DNA from: Coniochaeta sp. PMI_546 | Taxonomy: Eukaryota; Ascomycota; Sordariomycetes; Coniochaetales; Coniochaetaceae | NCBI GenBank assembly: GCA_021432605.1 | Contig: MU271148.1 | Coordinates: forward strand, 2,177,362 to 2,241,361 | Length of the DNA: 64,000 bases | Direction: 5' to 3' | Part shown: one piece after another, positions 38,699-48,597 of the stretch | Layout: each line of letters begins with the position of its first letter | How positions within the stretch are numbered: position 1 is the first letter of the stretch | Made by a program: the position numbers and the translations under genes | The notes under the pieces: model-generated | The model's input: the letters and a program-made list of their open reading frames with translations, nothing else | Told to the model about the DNA's origin: nothing | Database searches by the model: none

Positions 38699-39886
38699 GA
38701 TTTGAGGAACTGAGACGGCGCACACCCTAGAGAATGGTTCGGCGCAGGCGACGTCTCTTGAAGCAGCTGAGATAGCTCTGGAGACAAAGACAGGAGGCGG
38801 TAGCACTTGGTTGGGATGTGACGTTAGGGGAATATTACGTGCCTGCTGCCGTGGACCTGACTGACGACCCAGCCCCACTTCAACTTGCGGCTGTGTCGAT
38901 GTGGAGAAGACCCCGCCATTTTTACAGTAGAGGCAGGCTACAGATACCTCTACTACTATGTAGAGTCTACATACAGCAAGGTACTACCTACTATACTAAG
39001 GTAATCTTATAATCTTAAAGGTCCGGTCCCAAGGTCCTTTGCACCGTGACATCCTGGTATGAGATGCTGAATATACTACCATAGTAAAGTAGGTAAAGGA
39101 CTTCAAATTCCTGGCTTTGCAGTCAACATTGTCTGCTTGGCCTGCGATCTCATCGTCCTAATTGGTGCCTCTACAGCCTGGGAGGAACGATGGACGGCAA
39201 CGAGGTTCTCTTTCCTTGAGATACTCCATTTCAGATTGTGTCTGAAGCAACCACCACTTCTGGTTTGACAGCGTCGACGGCAACCCAGAGCAGAGCTACT
39301 ACCCTCTCTGCCACAACATATTGATCTCCTTTGTTCTGTTACAGCTGAAAGGGGTTGTGAATCATCAAGGTACCGTGGCTTACCAAGCTGTCTTACTTCC
39401 TTGCAGAGTTGTCTCTCCTGGCTCCCGCAACCACTTTCGGAATATCCTCCTTCACCTAAATAGTCCTTTGGTAACGTCAAAGGCCTTCGCCCACTGTACC
39501 TTAGCCGGCATTTTGGGTATTGCATGCAGTCCTACTGCAACTACTACTGCTTATCACACATTCATCTGCTGCCAGCAGTTTCGACACTCGTCGTGACGGT
39601 CTTGGACCTATTCTGCCCTGCCTCACCTACGACCTGGGAACGTCTCGAAGATTACTAGACGCATCTATAGAGCCTTTGAAAGCCTTTTTTGTGGAGGTCA
39701 TATTGACCTATAGTAACCACTTTACTTGATTACCTCTTCTGTTTTGCTCATGGCATCGTCGCCTTACGGTGGTTTACTGCGCGTTCTTACCCCCAATATC
39801 CGCTTGGCCACTTACGTTTACACAACGAGCCGTCCACCACCTTTACTTAGATCCAAGGCGGCACGACTGTCTCTGCTGCACTACCG
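38699..39886. other. Divergent promoter region of ARP3 and the taspase-like gene
   Basis: About 1.2 kb with no recognisable gene. CTAC/GTAG-rich words are frequent around 38930-39000. An open frame starting at the ATG at 39750 ends in a possible acceptor (CTTTACTTAG, 39841-39850), so part of this may be an upstream exon or 5' leader of the next gene. Confidence 0.45.
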
Positions 39887-41679
39887 ATGGATGGTTCTCT
39901 TGGTTTGGGACTGCGGCGCAGCTCTGTGAGGAGACCTGTGGCTGCAATCTTCATACATGCCGGAGCCGGTTACCACAGCACTACGAACGAGAAAATACAC
40001 CTGGAGGCTTGCAACGAGTACGTTCTCACATTGAGCCAGATACAAAACGGATACTGACCTCAAAAGTGCTGCTCGCATAGCCATGCGTTTTCTAAAGGCC
40101 GGAGCAGATGCTACCCTTGCCGTCGAAGCTGCGATCAAGTGCCTCGAGGATAAAGAAATTACAAATGCTGGATTCGGAAGCAACCTTAGCATTGATGGTG
40201 TCGTCGAGGGCGACGCCACAATTGTTGACCACCTGGGCCGGAGTGGTGCATGTGGTGCCGTGCCATGTATGTATTGACACCGTGGGCCATGGAGAGTGGC
40301 GATCGGGCTCTGACAATGCTACAGGTATCAAGAACCCAATCAGTCTTGCCAAGGTAATCCTGGATGCGAGCAGCCGAAAGCTTTCTTTGCGCCGAGTGCC
40401 TCCGAATATCCTAGTAGGATCCGGCGCACAGCTGTTTGCCGAGGAACACGGCATGGCCACAGTACTTAACGAAAACCTGGTATCGAGGAACGCCAAAGAT
40501 CGCTTCGAACGATGGTTCGACGACCTCAAGCGGGCCGAGGCCAAGGTTGCTGCTGCACAGAGTTCGCTCTGCAGCTACCCCAATGATCAGAGGACACCGA
40601 CACCGAGCGAATATGAAGCTATCAACGTTGGTCCGAAGCGAGACCACCAGGCCGCCATACTGAATTCAACCTGGAACGAGGGTCAGCCTGATTCCCCGTA
40701 CCATAGCGCCTCGGCGAGTGAGACTCCGTCCGCTCCAGCAAGTGCAGTGCCGTCGCAGGCCTCGTCTGCGAATGCCACGCCACGCCTCACACCTACACGA
40801 CAACCTCTCAGGAGCCCTCTCAACTTCATGCCGGCTCTCCAGGGTGCTCGAGTCATGGCATCTAAACGACCACGAGCCATAGACGACGCAGACATCCCCG
40901 CCAGCCATTCTACCTCCTCACCCTCCAGCCCAGCTCCTAAACGGCACCGCCCGACCGAGGTCTCAGCTCACGATAGTCCCGCGAGCGACGACTCTCCCCC
41001 ACCATCCAAACAAGCCAGCCCGGACTCCGCGACTTCACCAGCTCTCCCGCCGGACACCCTCCCCGTCTACGACCTTGACTTCGCCTCATACGCCGCCCAC
41101 AGACGTGAGGATAGGGACCTCATAACGGACACGGTAGGCGCCATCGCCATCGACCTGCAGGGCCGCATAGCAGCCGGCTCTTCGTCAGGCGGCATCGGCA
41201 TGAAGCACCGCGGCCGCGTCGGGCCCGCCGCTCTCGTCGGCGTGGGCACAGCCGTCATACCCGTGGATCCGGAAGACGAGGATGCCGTCTCCGTCGCCGC
41301 CGTGACCTCGGGAACGGGGGAGCACATGGCCACCACCATGGCGAGCTACAAGTGCGCCGAGAGGCTGTACCACTCCACCCGTCGCGGCGCGGGCGGGAAA
41401 GATGTGGACGAGGACGACGAGGACGCCGTGATGGAGAGTTTCGTCACGGCCGACTTCATGGGCCATCCCGGCGTGCGGTACCAGCCGAGCGCGGGCGCCA
41501 TCGGCGTCATGGCGGTCAAGAAGAGCAGGCATGGGTACTATTTCTACTTTGCCCATAATACTGACTCGTTTGCGCTGGCGAGCATGAGTTCGGCTGAGAG
41601 GGTGCCGGTCTGTACCATGAGCCGTACGCCGGAGAGCAATGCGGTCATCCGGGGTGGGAGGAAGATTAGGATTGAGTGA
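39887..41679 (+). CDS. Threonine aspartase (taspase 1)-like Ntn hydrolase
   Basis: Three exons, 39887-40017, 40067-40266 and 40325-41679, encode 561 residues. The family is made as a proenzyme that cuts itself before a Thr; the freed Thr is then the nucleophile. The N-terminal asparaginase-like motifs are clear: AIFIHAGAGYHSTTN, ITNAGFGSNLS and GACGAVP. The predicted self-cleavage site is Asp379/Thr380 in ITDTVGAIAIDLQG, followed by GRIAAGSSSGGIGMKHRGRVG, the family's substrate loop. Between about residues 185 and 355 lies a Ser/Pro-rich, probably disordered insert that makes the protein longer than animal taspase. The ATG at 39887 follows an in-frame stop, giving MDGSLGLGLRR; an upstream exon is possible. 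The biological substrate in fungi is unknown. Confidence 0.88.
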
Positions 41680-42116
41680 TGGTTTATTTGAGGTTGATGG
41701 ATAAAGGAAAGGGTGGCGACGCACAGCGGAAGAGGCAGTTTGACAGTATTGCCGCTGGAAGTGCGAGTGACGGAACCTCGCAGCATGACTGGTTTGGCTA
41801 TGCCCCTGGAACACGGATTGGATGGATTGTATTGGTCTTTGCGATACCCTTAGAATAGCATCTGCTGGATATGGTACTCGACACCTATACCCCTACAGAG
41901 CAGGTCAAGGAATAGAGAATTACGACGACGACGCGAGTCGTCTTGGGTTTCTACCATTGATACGCCTGTATCTTCCCGGTGAAGTAGTTTGAAAATGACA
42001 GGGTAAAGCCAAAAACACCACCGACCGTAGCAGCCGCAACAGGTTTTGCCTGTGTGCTATCCCAAACACCTTTATAACCAAGGATACAAATATGCTACAC
42101 ACTGCCAAGAGGGGAA
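41680..42116. other. Intergenic between convergent genes
   Basis: Likely 3' UTRs of the taspase-like gene and TFB4. Nothing else is seen. Confidence 0.5.
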
Positions 42117-43340
42117 CTACCTCATAGGGGTCCCGGTGGCACTACCGGTCTCCTCCCTACTCTCCCCATTGGGTCCCAACTTCCTCTTCTTCCTCCGCCT
42201 CACCCGCGGCACAACAGCCGGCTTGGCCCCGTAGCTGCCCAGCGCCAGCTTCGTCCCGCAGGTAAGGCACTCCCCGCCCTCGGGCACCTCGCAGAAGATG
42301 CTCAGGCAGATACTGCACACGAACCCGATGTCGATCACCCTGCGATGGCAGAAACAGGCCGCCCGGAAGTCGACGCTGTCTGCTGCCGGGGCGACAAGCA
42401 TGTCGCCCGCCGCCATCTCCTGCCCTTTGCCCTTGCGGAAGGGCTTGCCTTTCTCGTTGCCCGCTCCGGAGGGAGGGTCCTTGCCCGTCCCGCGCGCGGA
42501 GCCGAGGCCGAACATGAGGTACATGAGCAGGCCTTGGGGGTTGTCGACTGCCCTTACGAAGGCGCCGCGGGTTATGAAGGCGGCCTGCTGGAGGAAGGAC
42601 GCGTTCTCGCCGCGGAGGTTGAGCGTGTCGATGGGTATGCCGGCATGCGAGGCGGCAAAGACGGCGTTCATGGTGGGTATGTACTGCTCCGGCGCGCTGT
42701 CGCTCACCGATATGACGAGGATGCGAGCGTGCATGCCGGCGACGACGCCGCTGAGCTGGGGCACGATGACGCGGTTGGTGCTGCCGGACATGGGGGTCGA
42801 GGTCTCGAAGGCGGCTTTCGACGGAGAGAGGGAGAGGGCGGTCTTGTTGATGTGCGTCAGCGCCAGCGTCAGGGCGCCGGAGATGAGGGTCGTTGGAGAG
42901 GAGAGGTCGGAAGGGTCGGTGCTTTCCACCAGGGAACGGAGCGAGGCGACGAGGGAGGACTCGATTGCTGCGAACTGGGGGAATTTATTTGCCGAGTAGG
43001 TCTGGGTGGTAGTAGGTTTTGGCGGGTTGTTTGCGTCGGTCATCTCGACGTCTTCGGATGGGGGAGGGGGTGGTTTGGGTGGTGTCGGGTAGAGCCATAC
43101 TGCTCTGTTGGTGTGGGCGGCTATGACGGCGACTTGATTGGCATTGTTGAAGGCCAGGTGTGAGTTGATGAAGACGAGGATGTTGGCAATCGCCCTGGAG
43201 ATGGGAAGGACGCTTGCGAGAGCTGCCCAGGCTCGAGGGTTTGTGTCGATTACAATGGTCAGAAGGGAGGGGATCTCCTCGGTGTTGTAGATCTCGTAGT
43301 GGTCCGAGGCGTCGACGGCGTCCTGTGCGCTCCGGCTCAT
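42117..43340 (-). CDS. TFB4: TFIIH core subunit Tfb4 (p34)
   Basis: A single exon on the minus strand encodes 407 residues. Tfb4 pairs with Ssl1 (p44) in the TFIIH core, needed for transcription initiation and nucleotide excision repair. The N-terminal von Willebrand A-like domain begins at SLLTIVIDTNPRAWAAL and includes ILVFINSHLAFNNANQVAVIA and ARILVISVSDS. A Pro-rich insert (KPPPPPSEDVEM, about residues 92-103) and a Ser/Pro loop interrupt it. The C-terminal C4 zinc module is seen as CFCHRRVIDIGFVCSICLSIFC followed by GGECLTCGTKL. The end is a basic RVRRRKKRKLGPNG tail. The start at 43340 is the first ATG. It is divergent from CRO1. Confidence 0.93.
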   Translation of the reverse strand: MSRSAQDAVDASDHYEIYNTEEIPSLLTIVIDTNPRAWAALASVLPISRAIANILVFINSHLAFNNANQVAVIAAHTNRAVWLYPTPPKPPPPPSEDVEMTDANNPPKPTTTQTYSANKFPQFAAIESSLVASLRSLVESTDPSDLSSPTTLISGALTLALTHINKTALSLSPSKAAFETSTPMSGSTNRVIVPQLSGVVAGMHARILVISVSDSAPEQYIPTMNAVFAASHAGIPIDTLNLRGENASFLQQAAFITRGAFVRAVDNPQGLLMYLMFGLGSARGTGKDPPSGAGNEKGKPFRKGKGQEMAAGDMLVAPAADSVDFRAACFCHRRVIDIGFVCSICLSIFCEVPEGGECLTCGTKLALGSYGAKPAVVPRVRRRKKRKLGPNGESREETGSATGTPMR

Positions 43341-44096
43341 GTTCGTGATATTTGCGCCAGTGCCAGGCTGGAGTGATCTTGTCTGCTGGGCCCTCGAACT
43401 TGATCACCAGCTGGACTCTAGTTGAACATGACGGAAGCTTTGTCTGCAGGTGTTACGCTGGTCGTTTTGGCCGGTAGCCTGTCAATCAAGTGTTGTCTCT
43501 CAACCAACTTCTATATGAGTGTGACTCTGGGGTTTGACTGATTAGGTAGAATAGTGCAAAGGCCAAAGTTAAGTGAGGTGCTGAGGTTATCTACATGTGT
43601 AATGTACTATGCAGTAAGAATCGAAGTCAATGAAAGAGGCGTCACACTGCGATCATCTATCTAGACTTAACGTAGTAACGTCAATACGCCAACACACGTG
43701 CTTCCTGCCCCACCATCAACCACAGACATGGCGCTAAAAGCGGAAGCTACGACTGAATAGCTAACATGTACCTATGTACCTACTTGCAGTCCATTCGAGA
43801 TTATAGAGGGGCAGCTTTCCCTTCATTCCTATCTCGCGGCGGGGCCATCAGCTGCCAGCGCTCAACGTTACGATAAGCTTCCGTCCTCTGTTGCTCGAGG
43901 GAAAAAAGAGCAAATAACCTCACCTTGTGCAACGCAGCCTTGGAACCTAAATCTCGCACATGAGATATATACTTGATTTGGACTGTGGATCTCCTAGGAC
44001 GCCTTCTCCTCTTTCTCTCTTGTTTGAACCAGACTCTACCTACTTACGGTGTAGCAAGAGAAACCGCCCTGAACCGACGGGACAAGCTTGGAAGCC
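43341..44096. other. Divergent promoter region of TFB4 and CRO1
   Basis: About 750 bp with no gene. It must carry both promoters. TACCTATGTACCTACTTGC-type words near 43770 are typical of Sordariomycete intergenic DNA. Confidence 0.5.
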
Positions 44097-46274
44097 ATGT
44101 CTTCCGCAACGGCCGTGGGTCAGCCCAACCCAGCCACAATGAGTCGAGAGGACCAGACACTTATCCTTTTTGCGCGATTAATGGAGGGCGGCCAGGAAGA
44201 CGAGGAAACTATCAGCGACCTGGATGGCCTCACCAAACTCCTAAACGACGATCTTGAAGCTGTCAAGAAGGGAGAGAAGTCAATATGTACTGTTATCGAC
44301 GCCGACTGTCTCGACACGCTTGTGTGCTATCTGGACATGCGCCAAGACGAGAAGCTCCGGGGTCATGCAACCCTCACCACGTCCGCCTACTTGAAAGCCG
44401 CCGGCGAGGACGGCAATCAGAAATTGGCCCAGTTCTTCCGTGAGCGGATCCGGAGAGGCACCTATGACGATTACATTGTCGCCTTCTGTGTCGCCGCCGT
44501 CATCTTCCCTGTCGCTCCCGATCTCATCTCGAATCTGTTTCTCAGCGAAGGTTTCCTGTCCAGTCTCGGCCCGTTAATGCGACGGAAATGGAAGAGCCGG
44601 AAGGTCGAGACGGCGTGCCTGGAGATGCTCAATGCCGCCTGCATGAACGCTGCCTGCCGGGAAGCAGTACAGAAATACTGCGGCGACTGGCTGGAGGAGA
44701 TTGTCGATCAGGACCCTGAGGAGGTGGTCAAGGCCATGCGTGCGGCCGATGTGCAGGAAGGGTCCATATCGATGCGAAGACACTCGGTGCATGTGCAGAA
44801 CCTCGCCGCCGTCGTGCTAGCAAAGCTGAGAGTGAGTGCATCTGCTTGCCCCCCCGACCGTGCTTGCTTTCCCGCCCTTGGCCTGCTAATGATAACCTGA
44901 CTGACTTCAGTCGTGAAGGTAGTACAGCCACTATCCACACAGAACTCGGCGTCCGAACCAAGGATACAGACCGCGAACACGAGTCTCGACGACCTGACCA
45001 AGATGTTTACGAATATGCTCATCAAGAACCCGGACGAGAGCAAGCAGAATGCAATTGAAGGACTGGCGTACGCGTCATTACAGGCAAAGGTCAAGGAGGA
45101 CTTGGCAAAGAACAGCGAAGTGTTGAAGAAGCTGGTTAAGACCCTCGAGGAGGCACCACCAAAATCACCCCTAACCTACGGAGCATTGAGCATATTTGTT
45201 AACCTCACCCGATACCAACCCGCGCAGTCAGACGAGGAGAAGAGGATGTCACAGCTCAAGGCATACGCGAATGCGGCTGGCAAGCTGCAGCCGGACCCCC
45301 TGAATGACGATGAACATGTATCTGAGCGGTGTAGGCGGGTGTTCGAGTCGGGAATCACGCCAGTGCTCGTTTCGCACAGCAAGAATGGGTCCGTTGCCTC
45401 ATTATCTCTTATTATCTCCATTATATACTCCTTATCAGTGACCACGAGCATACGTGGTCAACTGGCCCAGCAGGGTGCTGTACGTCTCCTCATAGGTGCC
45501 TGGACGGCACTACCTACGACCGAGGTCCTCGCTCGCAGAACCGCTGCGCAAGCGCTAGCCCGTATCTTGATTTCGACAAATCCAACCCTCGTCTTTGGTG
45601 GTACTAGGCCTACTCCCCAAAGTGCAGCTATCCGACCTCTTGTCTCTATCATTGCCCCTGACCCTGATGCGGAAACGCGCGACCTACTACCTACCTTTGA
45701 GGCTCTCATGGCGCTCACGAACCTTGCGTCAACCGACGACGACACACGGCAAACAATCGTACGAACGGCTTGGAACGATATCGAGGAGCAACTCCTGAGC
45801 TCGAACGCCCGCGTCTCCAAAGCCGCCGTAGAGCTCATCTGCAATCTTGTCCAGAGCCCTGAAGCGGTGGCACTTTATGCAGATTACACCAACCCACAAG
45901 CGAAGAATCGATTGCACATCCTTCTGGCCCTGGCAGATGCGCAAGACGAAGGCACCCGTAGTGGCGCAGGAGGTGCCTTGGCAAGTCTGACCGGCTATGA
46001 AGGCGTCATTCGCGGTATATTAGCCCGTGAGAGAGGCGTCAATGTCATTTTGGGACTGTGTTCCGAGGATAGCGAGGACTTGAGACATCGGGGTGTTTTC
46101 ATCGTATATAATATGGTTGCTGCTGAGGGCGAGCTGGGGAAATTGGCCAGGGAGAAGATCAAGGAGGCTGGTGGCGTCGAGGTTCTCTTGGAGTCTGCGA
46201 AGAAAAGCCGGAGATCAGAGGTTGTCGAGGTTACTGTGCAGGCGTTGAAGGTTCTGTTGGAGGGGACTTCATAG
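44097..46274 (+). CDS. UNC-45/CRO1/She4 family myosin chaperone
   Basis: Two exons, 44097-44831 and 44919-46274, encode 696 residues. This family folds and stabilises myosin motor domains; Podospora CRO1 and yeast She4 are the fungal members. The protein is almost entirely alpha-helical and matches an armadillo-like array: TLTTSAYLKAAGEDGNQKL, VQNLAAVVLAKLR, AIEGLAYASLQAKVKEDLA, YGALSIFVNLTRYQPAQSDE, FEALMALTNLAS, AAVELICNLVQSPEAV and GGALASLTGYEGV are successive armadillo-type helices. The central UNC-45/Cro1/She4 region (about residues 285-420) is best conserved. The 87-bp intron was ended at the AG at 44917-44918, because the AG eight bases earlier leads straight to a stop. The start at 44097 gives MSSATAVGQ; MSREDQTL at 44139 is an alternative. 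Confidence 0.92.
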
Positions 46275-46754
46275 AATTATTGCTTTGGACAGCGAGCATG
46301 TCTCCTATGTGTTGGGACCATTAGATTGATAGATGCATGCCTGCTGTTGCGACAACCTTGGAATGTTCGATTACATTGTTAGTTCGCTGGTGATGGCATT
46401 TATTGACGGCCTGCCATGAGCACCCTTGGTTGAATTGTGCAGTTCATCTTAGGTGTCTCTGTTAAGGGTTGCCGTCGACTTCCACTTCCACATCGCTGAG
46501 CACAGTGTTTACAGTGCGGACTCACACCGTGCCGGACGACGTCGTACGTACCCAACCCAATTTTCACCTGCATCAAACTCTCATGGCCAACACTCACTCA
46601 CTTCACTTGAATGAAGAAAACAAGCGTAACTCCTCAGGTGCCTCATTGATCCAGACATAGACATCGTAAACTGGTTAGCACTTGATCTCACACGCACTTC
46701 TGTGTGGAGCTTGGCTTTGAGAAAAGAACCAACAAACTTCGTACCTCCGACGAG
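46275..46754. other. Intergenic between CRO1 and RPC9
   Basis: 480 bp, likely the CRO1 3' UTR and RPC9 promoter. No other gene is seen. Confidence 0.5.
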
Positions 46755-47300
46755 ATGAAGATCCTCGAGTCCCAAAATGCGGTCCTATCAAATTACGAGG
46801 TGTACCAGCATCTAGTCGACCACCAAAAGACCCTCAAGCAAAAACAGCGCCGTGGACCGGGAAATCTTGCTACGCTTATCAAAGAGGTATGCACGTCTTT
46901 AGTCTACCTAGACTAATATGATATATCTTGTCTCTATTTACAGGCGACTTGAACTAAACCACCCCAGGTCCTCGCCTACCTGCAAACACCCCCCAGCCCG
47001 CTCGCCAAGCAAGAAGAGACGCATCACTACGGGCCCGACGTCGTGGCGCGGCTGCTGGAGCGCCTGAGCAATGCGAACCTGAATCAGGACCTTGCGAAGG
47101 GCGAGGTGCTGATGATTCTGAACCTCAGGCCGTCGAGTATCGCGGTGCTGAGTACGGTTATCGAGGACATGGAGGAGCGGTTCAGCGACGAGGAGCAGGC
47201 GACCATCCTGGAAGTCATTGCTGAGGTGCTCGGGCGGGACGAGTCGGCTGGAGGAGCTGGAGAAGGGGAGGCGATGGAGTCTGTTGAGGGCGGTGCTTAG
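46755..47300 (+). CDS. DNA-directed RNA polymerase III subunit RPC9 (Rpc17/CRCP)
   Basis: Two exons, 46755-46886 and 46968-47300, encode 154 residues. Rpc17 (RPC9) pairs with Rpc25 to make the stalk of RNA polymerase III that recruits TFIIIB. The start MKILESQNAVLSNYEVYQHL is the family signature, followed by the HRDC-like helical domain with LARLLERLSNANL-type helices and GEVLMILNLRPSSIAVLSTV. The acidic Gly/Glu-rich C-terminus is normal. The 81-bp intron falls between LIKE and VLAYLQTP. The gene converges with the GTPase gene, only 112 bp apart. The two tRNA genes at 55.2 and 59.9 kb are products of this polymerase, but no functional link is implied. Confidence 0.93.
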
Positions 47301-47412
47301 GAGGGCGGCTTCTGTGCTTTCGGTTGTGGCGCTGGCGCAAGCAGGAGCGGGAGGGTGTGTGATGATGAGTAGTTGGGGACGGGATGTCATGACTACTTCG
47401 GCAATGGTGTGG

Positions 47413-48155
47413 TCACATCAGACAGCAACCACCATCGCTCTGGCCGCCTTCTGATGAGGCAGTCTTCATCGCTCGTCGGCAGATGTCTTCGAAGACTTCT
47501 GATAAAAGCTCGCCGGTCACGGCGGAGCACTCCATGTACATGTCTGCGCGCATCTCCTGAGCGGCTCGGTGGCCTTCTTGCGGGTAGATGATGCCGTTTG
47601 GGTCGGACTCTGAGCGGAGGTCGCGTTTCAGGCCGAGAACGAGGACGGGGAGGGTTGATTCAGAGTGAAAGAGCTGGCGGACTTGTTTGATCCACTGTGT
47701 TGTTATGGGACTGGAGTTAGGGGTCATCCGTGGAGAAGGTTCATGGGATTGATTTTTATAGGAGAGGGTATGGTACTGACTATTCTTTGCATGTTTATGA
47801 GGCTCAGTCTTTGGCTAATGTCATAACAGATTATGACTATGTCGGGTTGCAGGAGTTGCCAGTTTTCGGGACTTGATGTGTCTGAGAACTCGAGTCGGTA
47901 TTGCGCTACGCGACCGCGAAGTTCGAAGATGAAGGGCTGGTCTAGATCTCGAAGGAGGGTTATTGCGCCATTGCCGGACACCTTGTGGTTCCCTCGGCTG
48001 ATTCTTCTGCACGATGGACGCAATCAGCAAGACCGGGCTTATAAACATCATGAGAGCATAAGGCGATATCTAGATGGGAGCACCGACGATAGAAATGTTG
48101 ACTTCCCGCACTTCTCATCGCCCAATAGCAAGATAGAGACCTTGTGAGGTTCCAT
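47413..48155 (-). CDS. Atypical Ras/Rho-like small GTPase
   Basis: Three exons on the minus strand (48088-48155, 47781-48006, 47413-47694) encode 191 residues. The fold follows Ras/Rho proteins: P-loop GDEKCGKST (about 12-20), the G3 position as DTSSPENW, G4 as LGLKRDLR and G5 as CSAVTGE. The C-terminus GGCCLM offers a CAAX-type prenylation site. Two features are odd: switch II lacks the canonical DxxG-Gln (DTAGQE in Rho), and the switch I region is short and unusual. It may therefore bind nucleotide without normal hydrolysis. I placed the second acceptor at 47695 because it joins QRI to WIKQVRQLF in frame; an AG 16 bases earlier does not. I do not assign it to a named Rho subfamily. Confidence 0.82.
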
Positions 48156-48597
48156 CTTGGAGGGATTACTAGTAGAGAAGTTGTGTTACATGGTTCACGA
48201 TTGTATACGTTGACTCTTTCCGAGATGAATGCTGAGGAATAAATGACGCAAGCCACAGTCCTTTTGCTAGATCACCGAAGCAACGTGACCAAAAATCGTC
48301 GTTTCTTCAGGGGGTAGGAAGCCTAACTACGGCCACCAGCAGTGGATGCTTGCGTTAAATTCACACATCTTTATCAGTAGAAGCTAAGGACTTCAGGGCC
48401 GCGTTGAGCGCTAAGCCACCAGAATCTTCAGCCACATTTCCTGCAGTTTCAAAGACCCGAGCTTCCAAAAGGTGGAGCCTCGATGTGCAGGCGTGTTTCC
48501 ACCGCGACGCCTTTTTTGAGCCTTGACATTTTATTTACAACGTCGAGCTAAACAAGGTCCTGCAGAGCACAACGCTTTGCCCGACGATGCCTTGAAG
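48156..48597. promoter_or_regulatory. Divergent promoter region of the GTPase gene and NDC1
   Basis: 442 bp lie between the two start codons, with no gene between, so both promoters are here. I can name no specific sites. Confidence 0.5.

Noticed and set aside
39750-39850. Upstream exon of the taspase-like gene starting MASSPYGG
   Set aside because: A donor site and phase could not be shown. An in-frame stop lies before the ATG at 39887, which gives a plausible N-terminus, so this is kept only as a possibility.
40108-40324. The 523-codon frame from 40108 as a complete gene start
   Set aside because: Its first part reads antisense-like peptide through an exon and an intron; the taspase motifs appear only when the 40267-40324 intron is removed and the other frame is used upstream.
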